Source of the DNA: Bufo bufo
Lineage: Eukaryota; Chordata; Amphibia; Anura; Bufonidae
Assembly (NCBI RefSeq): GCF_905171765.1
Contig: NC_053391.1
Location: 186,568,559-186,632,558 of the forward strand
Length of the DNA stretch: 64,000 nucleotides
Direction: 5' to 3'
Each line of letters starts with the position of its first letter. Within the stretch, counting starts at the first letter, position 1. Positions 18,011-28,426 of the stretch are shown in pieces. Below the pieces are notes generated by a model, which did not search any database, was not told the origin of the DNA, and was given only the letters and a program-made list of their open reading frames with translations. Position numbers and translations under genes: made by a program.

Positions 18011-20229
18011 GGGGTGTAGTTTATAGAATGGGGTCATTTTTGGGCGGTTTCTATTATGTAAGCCTCGCAAAGTGACTTCAGACCTGTAGTGGTCCCTAAA
18101 AATTGGGTTTTTGTAAATTTCTGAAAAATTTCAAGATTTGCTTCTAAACTTCTAAGCCTTGTAACATCCCCAAAAAATAAAATATCATTCCCAAAATGCT
18201 ACAAACATGAAGTAGACATATGGGGAATGTAAAGTCATCACAATTTTGGGGGGTATTACTATGTTTTACAGAAGTAGAGAAACTGAAACTTTGAAATTTG
18301 CAAATTTTTAATTTTTTTTTGTAAATATGGTATTTTTTTATGCAAAAAAATTTACTTTTTTGACCCAATTTTAGCAGTGTCATGAAGTACAATATGTGAC
18401 GAAAAAACAATCTCAGAACGGCCTGGATAAGTCAAAGCGTTTTAAAGTTATCAGCACTTAAAGTGACACTGGTCAGATTTGCAAAAAATGGCCAAGTCCT
18501 TAAGGTGAAATAGGGCCGTGTCCTTAAGGGGTTAAAAGTCTGGGGGTAAATGTAGGCAAAAAGTTATGGGAACTGACTTTGAACATCTATATACAAACCA
18601 GTAAAAAAAATCTCAGTTTCTGTATATGTGAAAAACCATAACAACTATGGATATATGACAACTGATTCCAGAGACTGAGATATTCATCTATATAAGAATA
18701 CCTTGTGATTCCAAGGGTCTACCATGTGGGATATGGACCGTCGCCATGGAGCGCATCTGGACTGTCGATCTTGGGGGTTTCTGATTTGGAGTCCTGGCAT
18801 ATACACTGTACCATAGGAAAGAGAAAATATAAATATTATTGCGTGCGCAAAGAAATCTGAATATGAGCACTTACACATGCGCGGTATACGGAGAAGAGGA
18901 CAATAATTCCAAGTCCGGACACCCCTTTATCGATGATAGGGATGGAATCACTTGATTCTATACTCCCCCAAAAACTCGCTGAGTGTAAAGCGTAGAGGAC
19001 ACAGGAAAGAATTGGAGAAATGAGGAGATAATCAAAGTCCCTGAATACGTGCCTCTAGCTTAGGGATACAAAAGCTGGTAATAAGTCTATCTCCTAACGC
19101 ATGCGTACAAACCTGCTGGTGGAAAAAGTTTCCCAACACCAGACGCAAGCGCAGAGGGCATGGAGAGAAAAAAGAAAATCAAAGTCCCTGAATATGCGCC
19201 TCTAAATCTATCTCCCAACGCATGTGCACAAAAATTGCTGGTGGAAAAAGTCTACAAACACCGGACGCAGGTGCAGAAGATAAGGGGGGGGGGGGGGGAA
19301 GGTAACTGAGAAATAAGAAAATCGAAGTCCCTGAGCATGCGCAAATAGTGTGGGGATTTAGCCGACAATGAGTCTATCTCTTAACGCATGCGTACAAACT
19401 TTGCCAGAAAAAAAGTTTTTCAAACACCAGACGCATGCGTAGTACATACCCCGTAAACCCAGTAGACATTGGACGCAAGCGCAGAATTTCACCCGAAAGT
19501 AAATATGTGATTGGCTGCTAGCGGACATCAATCAACACGAGATCGCAATGTGATAGGTGACTTCCAAATGAAACCCACCCCACTGATATAAAGACTTGGA
19601 GATAGGAAGCACTCGTGTTGATAGTAGCTCCATTCCCCTGAAGATGCCGCCGTTGCGGTGAAACATGTTGGGGGAGCTGTGTCTTTAACGTTTTAATAAT
19701 GATGGCAGGGCTGAGAATGGCTTAGGGAAAGGCGATCTGCAGACGCCGAACCCTCCTGAGGGCCAGATTAGAAATACATGAATAGTATAGATTATATTTT
19801 GTTAAACTTGTATTAATTTATTATTATATTTGTTAATAAAACAAAATTTACAAGAAATGGTCAGTGAGGGACATTACAATCAAGGCAGAGCCTAGGACGC
19901 AACATTTAGTAACAAAGTGCGGCGTAATTAATCATATGCCTGGTGTCGGGCGACACCTACAGGCACTAAAGTGTAATCACACAGGTTAGATACAATTGGC
20001 CTGTGTGTGATTTTTGTGTGAAAGAGTGAAGTCCTCCTGATCATTCAGATTAATACAGACACTGAGCACACAGGTCCAAGCCCTCCATATACATTTTAAT
20101 AAGTGTTTTTTGTGTGGAACATAGTGTTTAATAAAAGGAAAATAAAAGTTATATTTTAATTATAGGACCAGAAACAGGAAATTATAGTCAGCAGACTATT
20201 GGAATATTAAAAATGGAAAATCACACGGT

Positions 20230-20429
20230 NNNNNNNNNNNNNNNNNNNNNNNNNNNNNNNNNNNNNNNNNNNNNNNNNNNNNNNNNNNNNNNNNNNNNNN
20301 NNNNNNNNNNNNNNNNNNNNNNNNNNNNNNNNNNNNNNNNNNNNNNNNNNNNNNNNNNNNNNNNNNNNNNNNNNNNNNNNNNNNNNNNNNNNNNNNNNNN
20401 NNNNNNNNNNNNNNNNNNNNNNNNNNNNN
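20230..20429. other. Assembly gap (200 N)
   Basis: Exactly 200 undetermined bases, suggesting a gap of nominal or estimated size. It hides the outer end of the left terminal inverted repeat of the DD41D element and its junction with the Penelope 3' UTR. Confidence 0.98.
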
Positions 20430-21993
20430 GGGTGGTGATATTAACTTCCTGTTCGTGGCACATTAGTATATGTGAGGGGGGAAACTTTTCAAGATGGATG
20501 GTGACCATGGCGGCCATTTTGAAGTTGGCCATTTTGAATCCAACTTTTGTTTTTTCAATAGGAAGAGGGTCATGTGACACATCAAACTTATTGGGAATTT
20601 CACAAGAAAAACAATGGTGTGCTTGGTTTTAACATATCTTTATTCTTTCATGAGTTATTTACAAGTTTCTGACCACTTATAAAATGTGTTTAATGTGCTG
20701 CCCATTGTGCTGCCCTATGCTCTTCACACACTGATAGCAAGGAGAAATGCTAGCACAGGCTTCCAGTATCCGTAGTTTCAGGTGCTGCACATCTCGTATC
20801 TTCACAGCATAGACACTTGCCTTCAGATGACCCCAAAGATAAAAGTCTAAGGGGGTCAGATCGGGAGACCTTGGGGGCCATTCAACTGGCCCACGATGAC
20901 CAATCCACTTTCCAGGAAACTGTTCATCTAGGAATGCTCGGACCTGACACCCATAATGTGGTGGTGCACCATCTTGCTGGAAAAACTCAGGGAACGTGCC
21001 AGCTTCAGTGCATAAAGAGGGAAACACATCATCATGTAGCAATTTTGCATATCCAGTGGCCTTGAGGTTTCTATTGATGAAGAATGGCCCCACTATCTTT
21101 GTACCCCATATACCACACCATACCATCAATTTTTTTGTTCCAACAGTCTTGGAGGGATCTATCCAATGTGGGTTAGTGTCAGACCAATAGCGGTGGTTTT
21201 GTTTGTTAACTTCACCATTCACATAAAAGTTTGCCTCATCAGTGAACAAAATCTTCTGCGTAAACTGAGGGTCCTGTTCCAATTTTTGTTTTGCCCATTC
21301 TGCAAATTCAGTGCGCCGATCTGGGTCATCCTCGTTGAGATGCTGCAGTAGCTGGAGTTTGTAAGGGTGCCATTTGTGAGTAGCTAATATCCGCCGAAGG
21401 GATGTTCGACTAATGCCACTCTCCAGTGACATCCGGCGAGTGCTACGCTGTGGGCTTTTGATGAATGAAGCTAGGACAGCCACTGATGTTTCTTCATTAG
21501 AGACAGATTTTATGCGTCCACATTTTGGCAAATCCAACACTGAACCAATTTCACGAAAATTAGCAAGCAGTTTGCTAACTGTAGCATGGGAGATGGGTGG
21601 TCTTGTAGAATGTCTTGCATTGAAATCTGCTGCGTTCACCAGACAACACAATTTCTATCTGCTCCTCACGTGTTAACCTCAGCGACATGTCAATGGCTGT
21701 AAACAAAGAGAAACTTGTAAATAACTCATGAAAGAATAAAGTTACGTTAAAACCAAGCACACCATTGTTTTTCATGTGAAATTCCCAATAAGTTTGATGT
21801 GTCACATGACCCTCTTCCTATTGAAAAAACAAAAGTTGGATTCAAAATGGCCGACTTCAAAATGGCCGCCATGGTCACCACCCATCTTGAAAAGTTTCCC
21901 CCCTCACATATACTGATGTGCCACAAACAGGAAGTTAATATCACCAACCATTCCCATTTTATTAAGGTGTATCCATATAAATGGCCCACCCTG
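20430..21993 (-). mobile_element. Mariner-type (DD41D) transposon with long terminal inverted repeats
   Basis: The left flank (20430 to about 20667) and right flank (about 21704-21993) are inverted copies of at least 235 bp with scattered differences. They include AACCAAGCACACCATTG, AATGGCCGCCATGG and CATGACCCTCTTCC-type segments. The right end is CAGGGTGGGCCATTTATATG in reverse orientation, followed by TA at 21994-21995. The left end lies in the assembly gap. The minus strand between them encodes the transposase. Most Tc1/mariner ends are far shorter, so these long repeats are a feature of this family. Confidence 0.85.
20677..21688 (-). pseudogene. DD41D mariner-type transposase, one N-terminal frameshift
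   Basis: The likely start is ATG at 21688 (MSLRLTREEQIEIV). After 14-15 codons the frame shifts by one into a 324-codon open frame ending at 20677. The main frame has an N-terminal helix-turn-helix (RPPISHATVSKLLANFREIG, then TRRMSLESGISRTSLRRIL). A DDD core follows: D138 of ILFTDEANF, D227 of FFQQDGAPPH and D269 of DLTPLDFYLWG (numbering of the 324-codon frame). The last two are separated by 41 residues, hence DD41D. WPPRSPDLTPLDF is the conserved block of this group, known mainly from invertebrates as far as I recall. Only the frameshift obviously disables it; a sequencing error is an alternative. Confidence 0.8.
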
Positions 21994-22065
21994 TACATCT
22001 TGAATGCATCAGTAAAACTGTTAATTTTTAGCAATTCTTTTCTGTTTCTCTCCCCCCAATCCTAG

Positions 22066-22278
22066 GCTCTTGAATGGAATGAGAGCAATAGCAAACAATG
22101 TCATAGTGACAATGACATATATATAGTAGCTATGGGTAAGTGCATGTATGATGGTGTTAACAAACAGACACTGTACTGCTTGGGGATGCGGGCTGACTGC
22201 TACAAAGTAGACCAAGAGAAGAAGGACAGACTTGTTCTCATTCGGAATACTGTCCAGTTCTATTTTCCAATAGAATAA
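22066..22278 (+). other. Candidate terminal host exon (70 codons)
   Basis: A pyrimidine-rich tract ending CCAATCCTAG forms a good 3' splice site at 22064-22065. From the next base a 70-codon frame is open to TAA at 22276-22278, while the same frame has a stop (TAG) exactly at the acceptor. The peptide starts ALEWNESNSKQC and includes NDIYIVAMGKCMYDG and MRADCYKVDQEKKDR, with five cysteines, so it looks protein-like and possibly extracellular. I do not recognise the family. No upstream exon is visible, since the 12 kb before it is transposon DNA, and a hAT gene on the other strand begins at 22279. A chance open frame is a real alternative. Confidence 0.3.
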
Positions 22279-22920
22279 GGTGATGCCGCCTTATGTGCTG
22301 CAGTAGAGTCATGGTACCTATGTTTGTGTTAGAACACCGACGGTTTATTTTAATCTTGCAGATCTTGCACACACCTGTGGTTCTGTGTGCAGCCTAGTGG
22401 AGAAAAACTGCCACACAGAAGTTGCTCTCACAGAGCTATAGGCAGCCGTGCTTGGCCTAGGTTTGGCATGTTGTGAGTCTGCTCCTACAGTATCAGTGGC
22501 ATCACCAGTTCCTGAGCTGACCATAATAGAAGCAGATCTTGCCCTGACAGTTTTTTGGGAGGTTGTGGCCATAAGTTGCCTTTGCTCTTTATTGCCGCCA
22601 CAGCCACCACCCTTCACCTCTGATGTCTCCTCCCCCTCAGCACCTTGATCCAGCTCCCAAGTTATATCCAACACACAATCATCATCATAGTCCTCACCCT
22701 AAGATTGTGATATGTCATTGTAGGATGCTTAGCCCCCCTCCTGATTCCCTGCTCTGTATTTGCAGAGAGTGCCACTGTTGCTACCACTGCCCTTACTGTC
22801 ACTATCATGGCTACAAGAACCACTACTACTACTGACTAGACGGATGGTGCTACTACTGCTGCTACTACTGACATTCCGACTCTTGGATGACGAGACCTGG
22901 GTCTTTCATTTTGTACTCTT
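22279..22920 (-). pseudogene. hAT transposase N-terminus with BED zinc finger
   Basis: Read on the minus strand: a Ser-rich start (SSSKSRN... SSSSGSCSHDSDSKGSG, about 22900-22760), an acidic/Gly stretch, then ATSVWQFFS (about 22430-22400). A BED finger follows with CKIC at 22369-22358, NTNIGTMTLLQHIRRHH, and the metal-binding His residues at 22297-22295 and 22285-22280. One frameshift in a GTGTGTGC run lies just before the first Cys. BED fingers bind transposon ends in hAT transposases. The catalytic region is absent: the gene is truncated at 22279, next to the candidate exon. Confidence 0.7.
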
Positions 22921-23890
22921 CCATTTTTCAGAGATTTTATTATGGGGCCTATATAATGAAAAGTGTTTTTTCTGTTATTTAAAGATTGCAATTAAATGTT
23001 CCTATCCTTCTACAAACACACTGCACACTGGTATTGACATTTTACTTTAGGAATAGGCAATTTTTGCTGTGAAATTATCTTTTAACTATGTGGTTAATAT
23101 CACTGGGTCAACAATTACATTTTGTAGTAAAAATTTCTTTAAAACACACAGTCTGATCTCTGATGCATCTGCTAACACGAATAAAACAAAGCGGTGTTAG
23201 TGGGGAATAGTTTTTTCTGCTAGGCCTAAAATAACACTTGTTCAACTATGAAATAATTGGACTAAAATGTAGAAAAACACAATCTGATCCAGTAATGCAT
23301 CTGCAACTCGGATAATACAATGCAGTGTTTGAGGCGAATTGTCTTTTCCACTAGGCCTGAAATAACAATTGTTCAACTATGAAAATATTGGACCAATATT
23401 TAGGAAAAGACTGTCTTAGGGTACTTTCACACTTGCGGCAGGACGGATCCGACATGCTGTTTACCATGTCGGATCCGTCATGCTGTTCACCAGCTCCGGC
23501 GCAGCACGGCGGTGCACGGCGAAAGCCGCCGGACTAAAAAGTCGGACATGCAGGACTTTTTAGTCCGGCGGCTTTCGCCGTGCACCGCCGTGTCCTGCGC
23601 CGGAGCTCCGCCCCCGTCCCCATTATAGTCAATGGGGATGGAGTGGCGGTCCTGCGGCACGGCGAAATAGCGGAAGAACGGATCCGACATGGTGAACAGC
23701 ATGTCGGATCCGTCCTGCCGCAAGTGTGAAAGTACCCTTATGCAGTAATGTATCCACTAACACGGATCAAAAAATGCATTATTTGCTGTGAACTACTCGT
23801 TCAGTAAGTTTTTTTTAATAAAAATGGCGTTATCACCGTAAAATGCTTTTGCTATAAATGACAGGTCACAAGTCACTGTTACAGCCAATG
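22921..23890 (-). repeat. hAT 5' region with ~145-bp subterminal repeats
   Basis: About three diverged copies of a ~145-bp unit (around 23100-23240, 23245-23400 and, split by a MITE, 23400-23415 plus 23741-23830). Shared phrases are CTAGGCCT(A/G)AAATAACA, TGTTCAACTATGAAA and TAATGCATCTGC followed by a CGGAT-type core. No gene is visible. They lie upstream of the minus-strand hAT transposase start and probably belong to its 5' region. Confidence 0.55.
23419..23737. mobile_element. Foldback MITE, TTA duplication (Harbinger-like)
   Basis: 319 bp between TTA at 23416-23418 and 23738-23740. The inverted ends read GGGTACTTTCACACTTGCGG, then CAGGACGGATCCGACATG, and are perfect for over 35 bp. The interior is a second large hairpin around GGACTTTTTAGTCC. 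The 3-bp TTA duplication fits PIF/Harbinger. It interrupts a hAT subterminal repeat. Confidence 0.85.
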
Positions 23891-24169
23891 ATTGGCTACA
23901 GCTGCCACTTGCAAGATGTTGACATTGGCAGACCAGGGAGCTGTGGAGCCACTAGTGGAGCAATGGTGTCAAAACCCAGTGACAAGGACCAGGTAAGTAT
24001 GATCACCAACACAGGGTGGAACCCAGTGACAAGGACCAGGTAAGTATGATCACCAACGCAGGGTGGCCACTCTGTGAAGTCTGATGTAATTTTGGATAAC
24101 ACTTTAATAATTATTAATAAATGCTACGTAAACTATATTTTAAAGTGTGTATGACTTTTCTCAGAAATA
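23741..24169. other. hAT 5' remainder and a short tandem duplication
   Basis: No gene. A ~48-bp unit (ACCCAGTGACAAGGACCAGG, then TAAGTATGATCACCAAC) is present twice in tandem at about 23973-24020 and 24021-24067. The tract ends at TA (24168-24169), the target of the next Tc1 element. Confidence 0.6.
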
Positions 24170-25746
24170 CACTGCTCAAAAAAATAAAGGGAACACTTAA
24201 ACAACACAATGTAACTCCAAGTCAATCACACTTCTGTGAAATCAAACTGTCCACTTAGGAAGCAACACTGAGTGACAATCAATTTCACATGCTGTTGTGC
24301 AAATGGAATAGACAACAGGTAGAAATTATAGGCAATTAGCAAGACACCCCCAATAAAGGAGTGGTTCTGCAGGTGGTAACCACAGACCACTTCTCAGTTC
24401 CTATGCTTCCTGGCTGATGTTTTGGTCACTTTTGAATGCTGGCGGTGCTTACACTCTAGTGGTAGCATGAGACGGAGTCTACAACCCACACAAGTGGCTC
24501 AGGTAGTGCAGCTTATCCAGGATGGCACATCAATGCGAGCTGTGGCAAGAAGGTTTGCTGTGTCTGTCAGCGTAGTGTCCAGAGCATAGAGGCGCTACCA
24601 GGAGAAAGGCCAGTACATCAGGAGACGTGGAGGAGGCCGTAGGAGGGCAACAACCCACAACCCAGCAGCAGGACCGCTACCTCTGCATTTGTGCAAGGAG
24701 GAACAGGAGGAGCACTGCCAGAGCCCTGCAAAATGACCTCCAGCAGGCCACAAATGTGCATGTGTCTGCTCAAACGATCAGAAACAGACTCCATGAGGGC
24801 CCGACGTCCACAGGTGGGGGTTGTGCTTACAGCCCAACACCGTGCAGGACGTTTGGCATTTGCCAGAGAACACCAAGATTGGCAAATTCGCCATTGGTGC
24901 CCGGTGCTCTTCACAGATGAAAGCAGGTTCACACTGAGCACGTGACAGATGTGACAGAGTCTGGAGACGCCGTGGAGAACGTTCTGCTGCCTGCAACATC
25001 CTCCAGCATGACCGGTTTGGCATTGGGTCAGTAATGGTGTGGGGTGGCATTTCTTTGGAGGGCCGCACAGCCCTCCATGTGCTCGCCAGAGGTAGCCTGA
25101 CTGCCATTAGGTACTGAGATGAGATCCTCAGACCCCTTGTGAGACCATATGCTGGTGCGGTTGGCCCTGGGTTTCTCCTAATGCAAGACCATGCTAGACC
25201 TCATGTGGCTGGAGTGTGTCAGCAGTTCCTGCAAGACGAAGGCATTGATGCTATTGACTGGCCCGCCCGTTCCCCAGACCTGAATCCAATTGAGTAAATC
25301 TGGGACATCATGTCTCGCTCTATCCACCAACGTCACGTTGCACCACAGACTGTCCAGGAGTTGGCAGATGCTTTAGTCCAGGTCTGGGAGGAGATCCCTC
25401 AGGAGACCGTCCGCCACCTCATCAGGAGCATGCACAGGCGTTGTAGGGAGGTCATACAGGCACGTGGAGGCCACACACACTACTGAGCCTCATTTTGACT
25501 TGTTTTAAGGACATTACATCAAAGTTGGATTAGCCTGTAGTGTGTTTTTCCACTTTAATTTTGAGTGTGACTCCAAATCCAGACCTCCATGGGTTAAAAA
25601 ATTTGATTTCCATTTTTTTTATTTTTGTGTGATTTTGTTGTCAGCACATTCAACTATGTAAAGAACAAAGTATTTCAGAAAAATATTTAATTAATTCAGA
25701 TCTCGGATGTATTATTTTTGTGTTCCCTTTATTTTTTTGAGCAGTG
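24170..25746 (+). mobile_element. Tc1-type (DD34E) transposon, complete ends
   Basis: 1577 bp flanked by TA (24168-24169 and 25747-25748). The terminal inverted repeats CACTGCTCAAAAAAATAAAG then GGAACAC match perfectly over about 27 bp. I recognise this terminus as that of a family widespread in fish and amphibians. The transposase inside is broken. Confidence 0.9.
24467..25485 (+). pseudogene. DD34E Tc1 transposase, several stops and frameshifts
   Basis: Starts at ATG 24467 ([20 protein letters not shown]). A helix-turn-helix follows ([19 protein letters not shown]), then TAG at 24588-24590 where a Trp codon is expected. Frameshifts fall near 24650 and 24810. DDE boxes remain legible: FTDESRF, then QDHARPHVAG and SPDLNPIE at the canonical 34-residue spacing, followed by a TAA. 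It ends near 25485 in HYFGG-like GGHTHY, a typical Tc1 tail. Non-functional. Confidence 0.8.
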
Positions 25747-25748
25747 TA

Positions 25749-26246
25749 CATTTCACTGACATGTAAAGTATAAAGCTCAGCCATTTCCACATGGCCCATG
25801 TATTTTCCTAGACAAAATAACCTCACTATGCAAATTTTTACCTCATAAAATGCATCAACATTCCCACAAGTCAAATAAATGTGAATAGAAAAGCATGAAT
25901 AATTGGACCCAATAGAGAGAATAATCCACAAGTTATAGTTTCCAACTTCCTTGGTATAGTCTCAAGTAATGGAAATAAAAACATCTGACATTTTTATAGC
26001 CAAATGTGCAAGTAGCATCCAATGTAACAGTTTTGTCATCATCTATCGGAGAAAGGGTATCTTCTTATCAAAATGTTCATAGATTTGGGTGGTCCGTATA
26101 AATGGTGTAACTGGGCACATACAGTAAAACTGATTCCAATTCTCCTATATGGTATGAACAGTGGGTGGGTTCTGTATCAATAGAAGGATGAAGTAATGTT
26201 TGAGGGTCCAGGTGTTCAGCAGGTGTTTTTACTACATCAAAAGTAT
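25749..26246. other. Non-repetitive stretch; candidate minus-strand exon at its end
   Basis: No repeat family recognised. The minus strand has a long open frame from the solo LTR junction to TGA at 26077-26079. See the entry spanning the LTR. 25760-26070 shows nothing further. Confidence 0.4.
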
Positions 26247-26975
26247 TGTAACGATCGCGTACACACCACACACAGGGGGGAGGGAAGTGACCACTGCACT
26301 CCACCCTCACCTCTGGCCCTGCCTTCTTACCTCGCAAGTCCTAATGACAGGGGACAACTGAACGGCAATCCCTAGCTTGGAATAAGTACAGGGAGGACAG
26401 ACCAGACAAACAACAGACGTGAACGGACCGAGTCAATACCAGGAGAGCAACGAAGTACAAATGGAGCAAGCAGAGAATTGTCAGGAGAAGCCGGGGTCAT
26501 AAATACCAGGAGAGTCGTGAAGTACCAAAGGAGTCAGAAGAGGATCGTCATGAGGAAGCCGGGGTCAGAATACCAGGAAAGCAGCAAAAATACACAAGGA
26601 GCAGGCAGAGAATTTAGCAGAAGGTAAGTACGCCAGGTAAGACAAAATCGCAGGTGGAACCTAAATAACAGGCAACTTGTGGCCAGCAGGCTGCCTGTTT
26701 AAATACTGACTAGCAGGGGTCATGCGACATGGCCAACATCACATGACTCACCCTGCTACATAGGGCTGAGCACCGAGTGCCCAGCTCGGTGCTCAGGCTT
26801 ATCCTGGTTGCTGGGGTCTCCTCAGCGTGGCCAGGTCCGTCCCACCCCCTATCACCTAGGAGACGAGGACGCTGCACGTGTCCTCGCTCCTGCACAGAGG
26901 CGGGGCGCCGTGGAGAGCGAGCGTATCGCTGGCGCCCCGTGACAAGTATACTTTTTAATATTTTCTATTTTAGGA
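26077..26975 (-). other. Candidate host exon split by a solo LTR
   Basis: With the LTR (26247-26944) and one copy of its 5-bp duplication removed, the minus strand has ATTTTACAG (acceptor at 26979-26976). A continuous frame of about 65 codons then runs to TGA at 26077-26079: PKIENIKKYTFDVVKTPAEH, later THCSYHIGELESVLLYVPSY. That the frame crosses the insertion point is expected for an old coding exon, but could be chance. I do not recognise the protein and see no second exon. If real, the LTR has disrupted it. Confidence 0.2.
26247..26944 (+). mobile_element. Solo LTR (same family as 39005-39695)
   Basis: 698 bp starting TGTAACGATC and ending GTGACA, flanked by a perfect 5-bp duplication AGTAT (26242-26246 and 26945-26949). 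TG...CA ends with a 5-bp duplication identify an LTR. A related copy lies at 39005-39695. Repeated phrases AGAAGCCGGGGTCA and ATACCAGGA(G/A)AG form short internal tandem units. The internal region was lost by LTR recombination. Confidence 0.88.
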
Positions 26976-28165
26976 CTGTAAAATATGATCGGCACGGATT
27001 ACAGTCTGGCTTATTGGAAATAAGTTAAGGAAGACTGTAAAATAAGATTTTTATTTACACTGAATTGCATAGCCACTAAATGCATGACCTGCACCTATGG
27101 ATTATCTCGGTGGAGCATATATCCAATGTCTGAACCAAAAATTCCATACATAGAAGAGAAGATAGCAGCGTTAGATGCCAAATTTTGAGAACCAGAACTG
27201 AAGGGCTTAGGGATAAAGATTGTCTGAACAGGCACCTCCTGCATATCGAGAGAGAGCAGGAAGCAAAGACCAGCACAGACCGTGGAGCATCTGAACAGAG
27301 GTTTTTAACAAACATTTAAATGACTGGACAACCCGTTTCCAGCGGGAAAATGTTAATTTAAAATGGGGTCAGATTGGAGTAAATTTGTAAATAGTCAGTG
27401 CTCACTTTACCAACCCCCTGCCAGTTGCTGGGTGGACAATCCAAGCCAATACCAACATGTTGAGCCTGAGAACAGGCAGTGGAAAAGACCAGGAACCAGA
27501 GCAGCATCTTAACAGCAGCAGTGGGGGATCAATAAGGTGAGTTCTGGCAGTTTTTTATTTGACCCCACTGTGGCCCGTTTTATAAAAAATTATACTACTG
27601 GAATGCCCCTTTAAAGAGGTTGTCTACAATCCCTTACAATTAGCTGTTCAGGTTGACCATGTAATGCATACATTACTCAGGCCTGCCAAAGATTAAGCTG
27701 CTTTACTGTTTTAAAGCACATTGACTCAAAATACTATTAAACGGGTTGTCCAGCTTATATAATAATTAGCATGATTTTAGGAAAACAAAAAATGATACAG
27801 AATTACATGGCTCTGTTGTGGAATTTCACTGAGTCTAGTCCAGTGTTGCCAATGGCATGGGTGCCAGAGGCGGCACTTAGAGCCTTCTCTGTGGGCTCCC
27901 GCACCCTGGAAAAAGTGTATGGTGTACTAGTATGCCTTAGACTTTCCCTTCCATTCATCAGCGCAGTGCACTGTATGTTAGCAGGGTATTATAGCTGAAT
28001 GATAAAGTACATAGAAGATAGACTGTATTGGACCGTAATATTTAGGTTAAATTGCCGTGTTGGTACTTTGCGATAAATAATGGGGTTTGGGTTGTAGTTT
28101 GGGCACTCGGCCTCTAAACGGTTCTCCACCACTGGTCTAGTCTATATATTTAATTCTGTATTAAT
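26950..28165. other. No gene supported
   Basis: Apart from the edge of the candidate exon, I see only short repeat pieces such as CCTTTAAAGAGGTTGTC (about 27608) and AAACGGGTTGTCCAGC (about 27738). The latter resemble the end of the short repeat at 28168. A minus-strand pyrimidine tract with a 47-codon frame at about 27240-27100 is weak. Confidence 0.3.
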
Positions 28166-28426
28166 TTTATATCTTTAAAGGGGTTGTCCAGCTTTTCTTA
28201 AGAGATGGCCTATGCTTAGGAAAAGCCATCACTAGCTGATCAATGGGAGTTGGACAACCCACCTCAGAGCAGTTCCCTCTCCAGAAGTTGGCGCTTGAAC
28301 TACACAGCACCATGTCAACCTTGTAGTGAACGGAGCTCGTTACTACAGAGCTGCTCTCAATGATTTCAGTGACAACAGCACTGCAGTGACAAGCTCTGTC
28401 TACTGCAAATTTACTCCAGCTGTGTA

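Larger units (their letters stand above)
15325..18531. mobile_element. TTAA-flanked non-autonomous DNA transposon (piggyBac or Kolobok type)
   Basis: A 3207-bp insert with TTAA at 15321-15324 and 18532-18535 and perfect 12-bp inverted ends CCCCTTAAGGAC / GTCCTTAAGGGG. The other palindrome arm preserves the empty site (GACTTTTAAGGATG near 11210), containing one TTAA, which shows TTAA was duplicated. TTAA duplication is known for piggyBac and Kolobok superfamilies; I cannot choose between them from ends alone. No transposase frame is present. The first 900 bp form consecutive hairpins; the rest is tandemly repeated AT-rich DNA. Confidence 0.85.
9497..20207 (+). mobile_element. Penelope-like element with inverted 3' copy, multiply interrupted
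   Basis: The plus strand carries the tail of a Penelope-like (PLE) gene in pieces: RT thumb (11637-11868), GIY-YIG endonuclease (13199-13325), C-terminus (14893-15069) and about 1.9 kb of 3' UTR (15070-15320 plus 18536-20207). In front lies an inverted copy of the last ~50 codons and the whole 3' UTR (9497-11608), giving ~2.1-kb palindrome arms. PLEs are known for RT plus GIY-YIG and for terminal repeats in tandem or inverted arrangement, so I infer an inverted pseudo-LTR. Insertions are Tc1 at 11869-13196, Tc1 at 13328-14890 and a TTAA element at 15325-18531. The RT palm is absent. Confidence 0.8.
15070..20207 (+). repeat. Right palindrome arm: Penelope 3' UTR, split by a TTAA element
   Basis: 3' untranslated DNA of the Penelope element in two pieces (15070-15320 and 18536-20207). 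It contains no gene. Palindromic AT-rich insert of ~65 bp at about 19790-19855 (TTTTGTTAAAC / GTTAATAAAACAAAAT) is absent from the left arm. Confidence 0.75.

Noticed and set aside
27095..27245. Minus-strand exon candidate after a CTCTCTCTCGATATGCAG acceptor, 47 codons
   Set aside because: The open frame is short enough to occur by chance, has no recognisable domain and no donor or partner exon.
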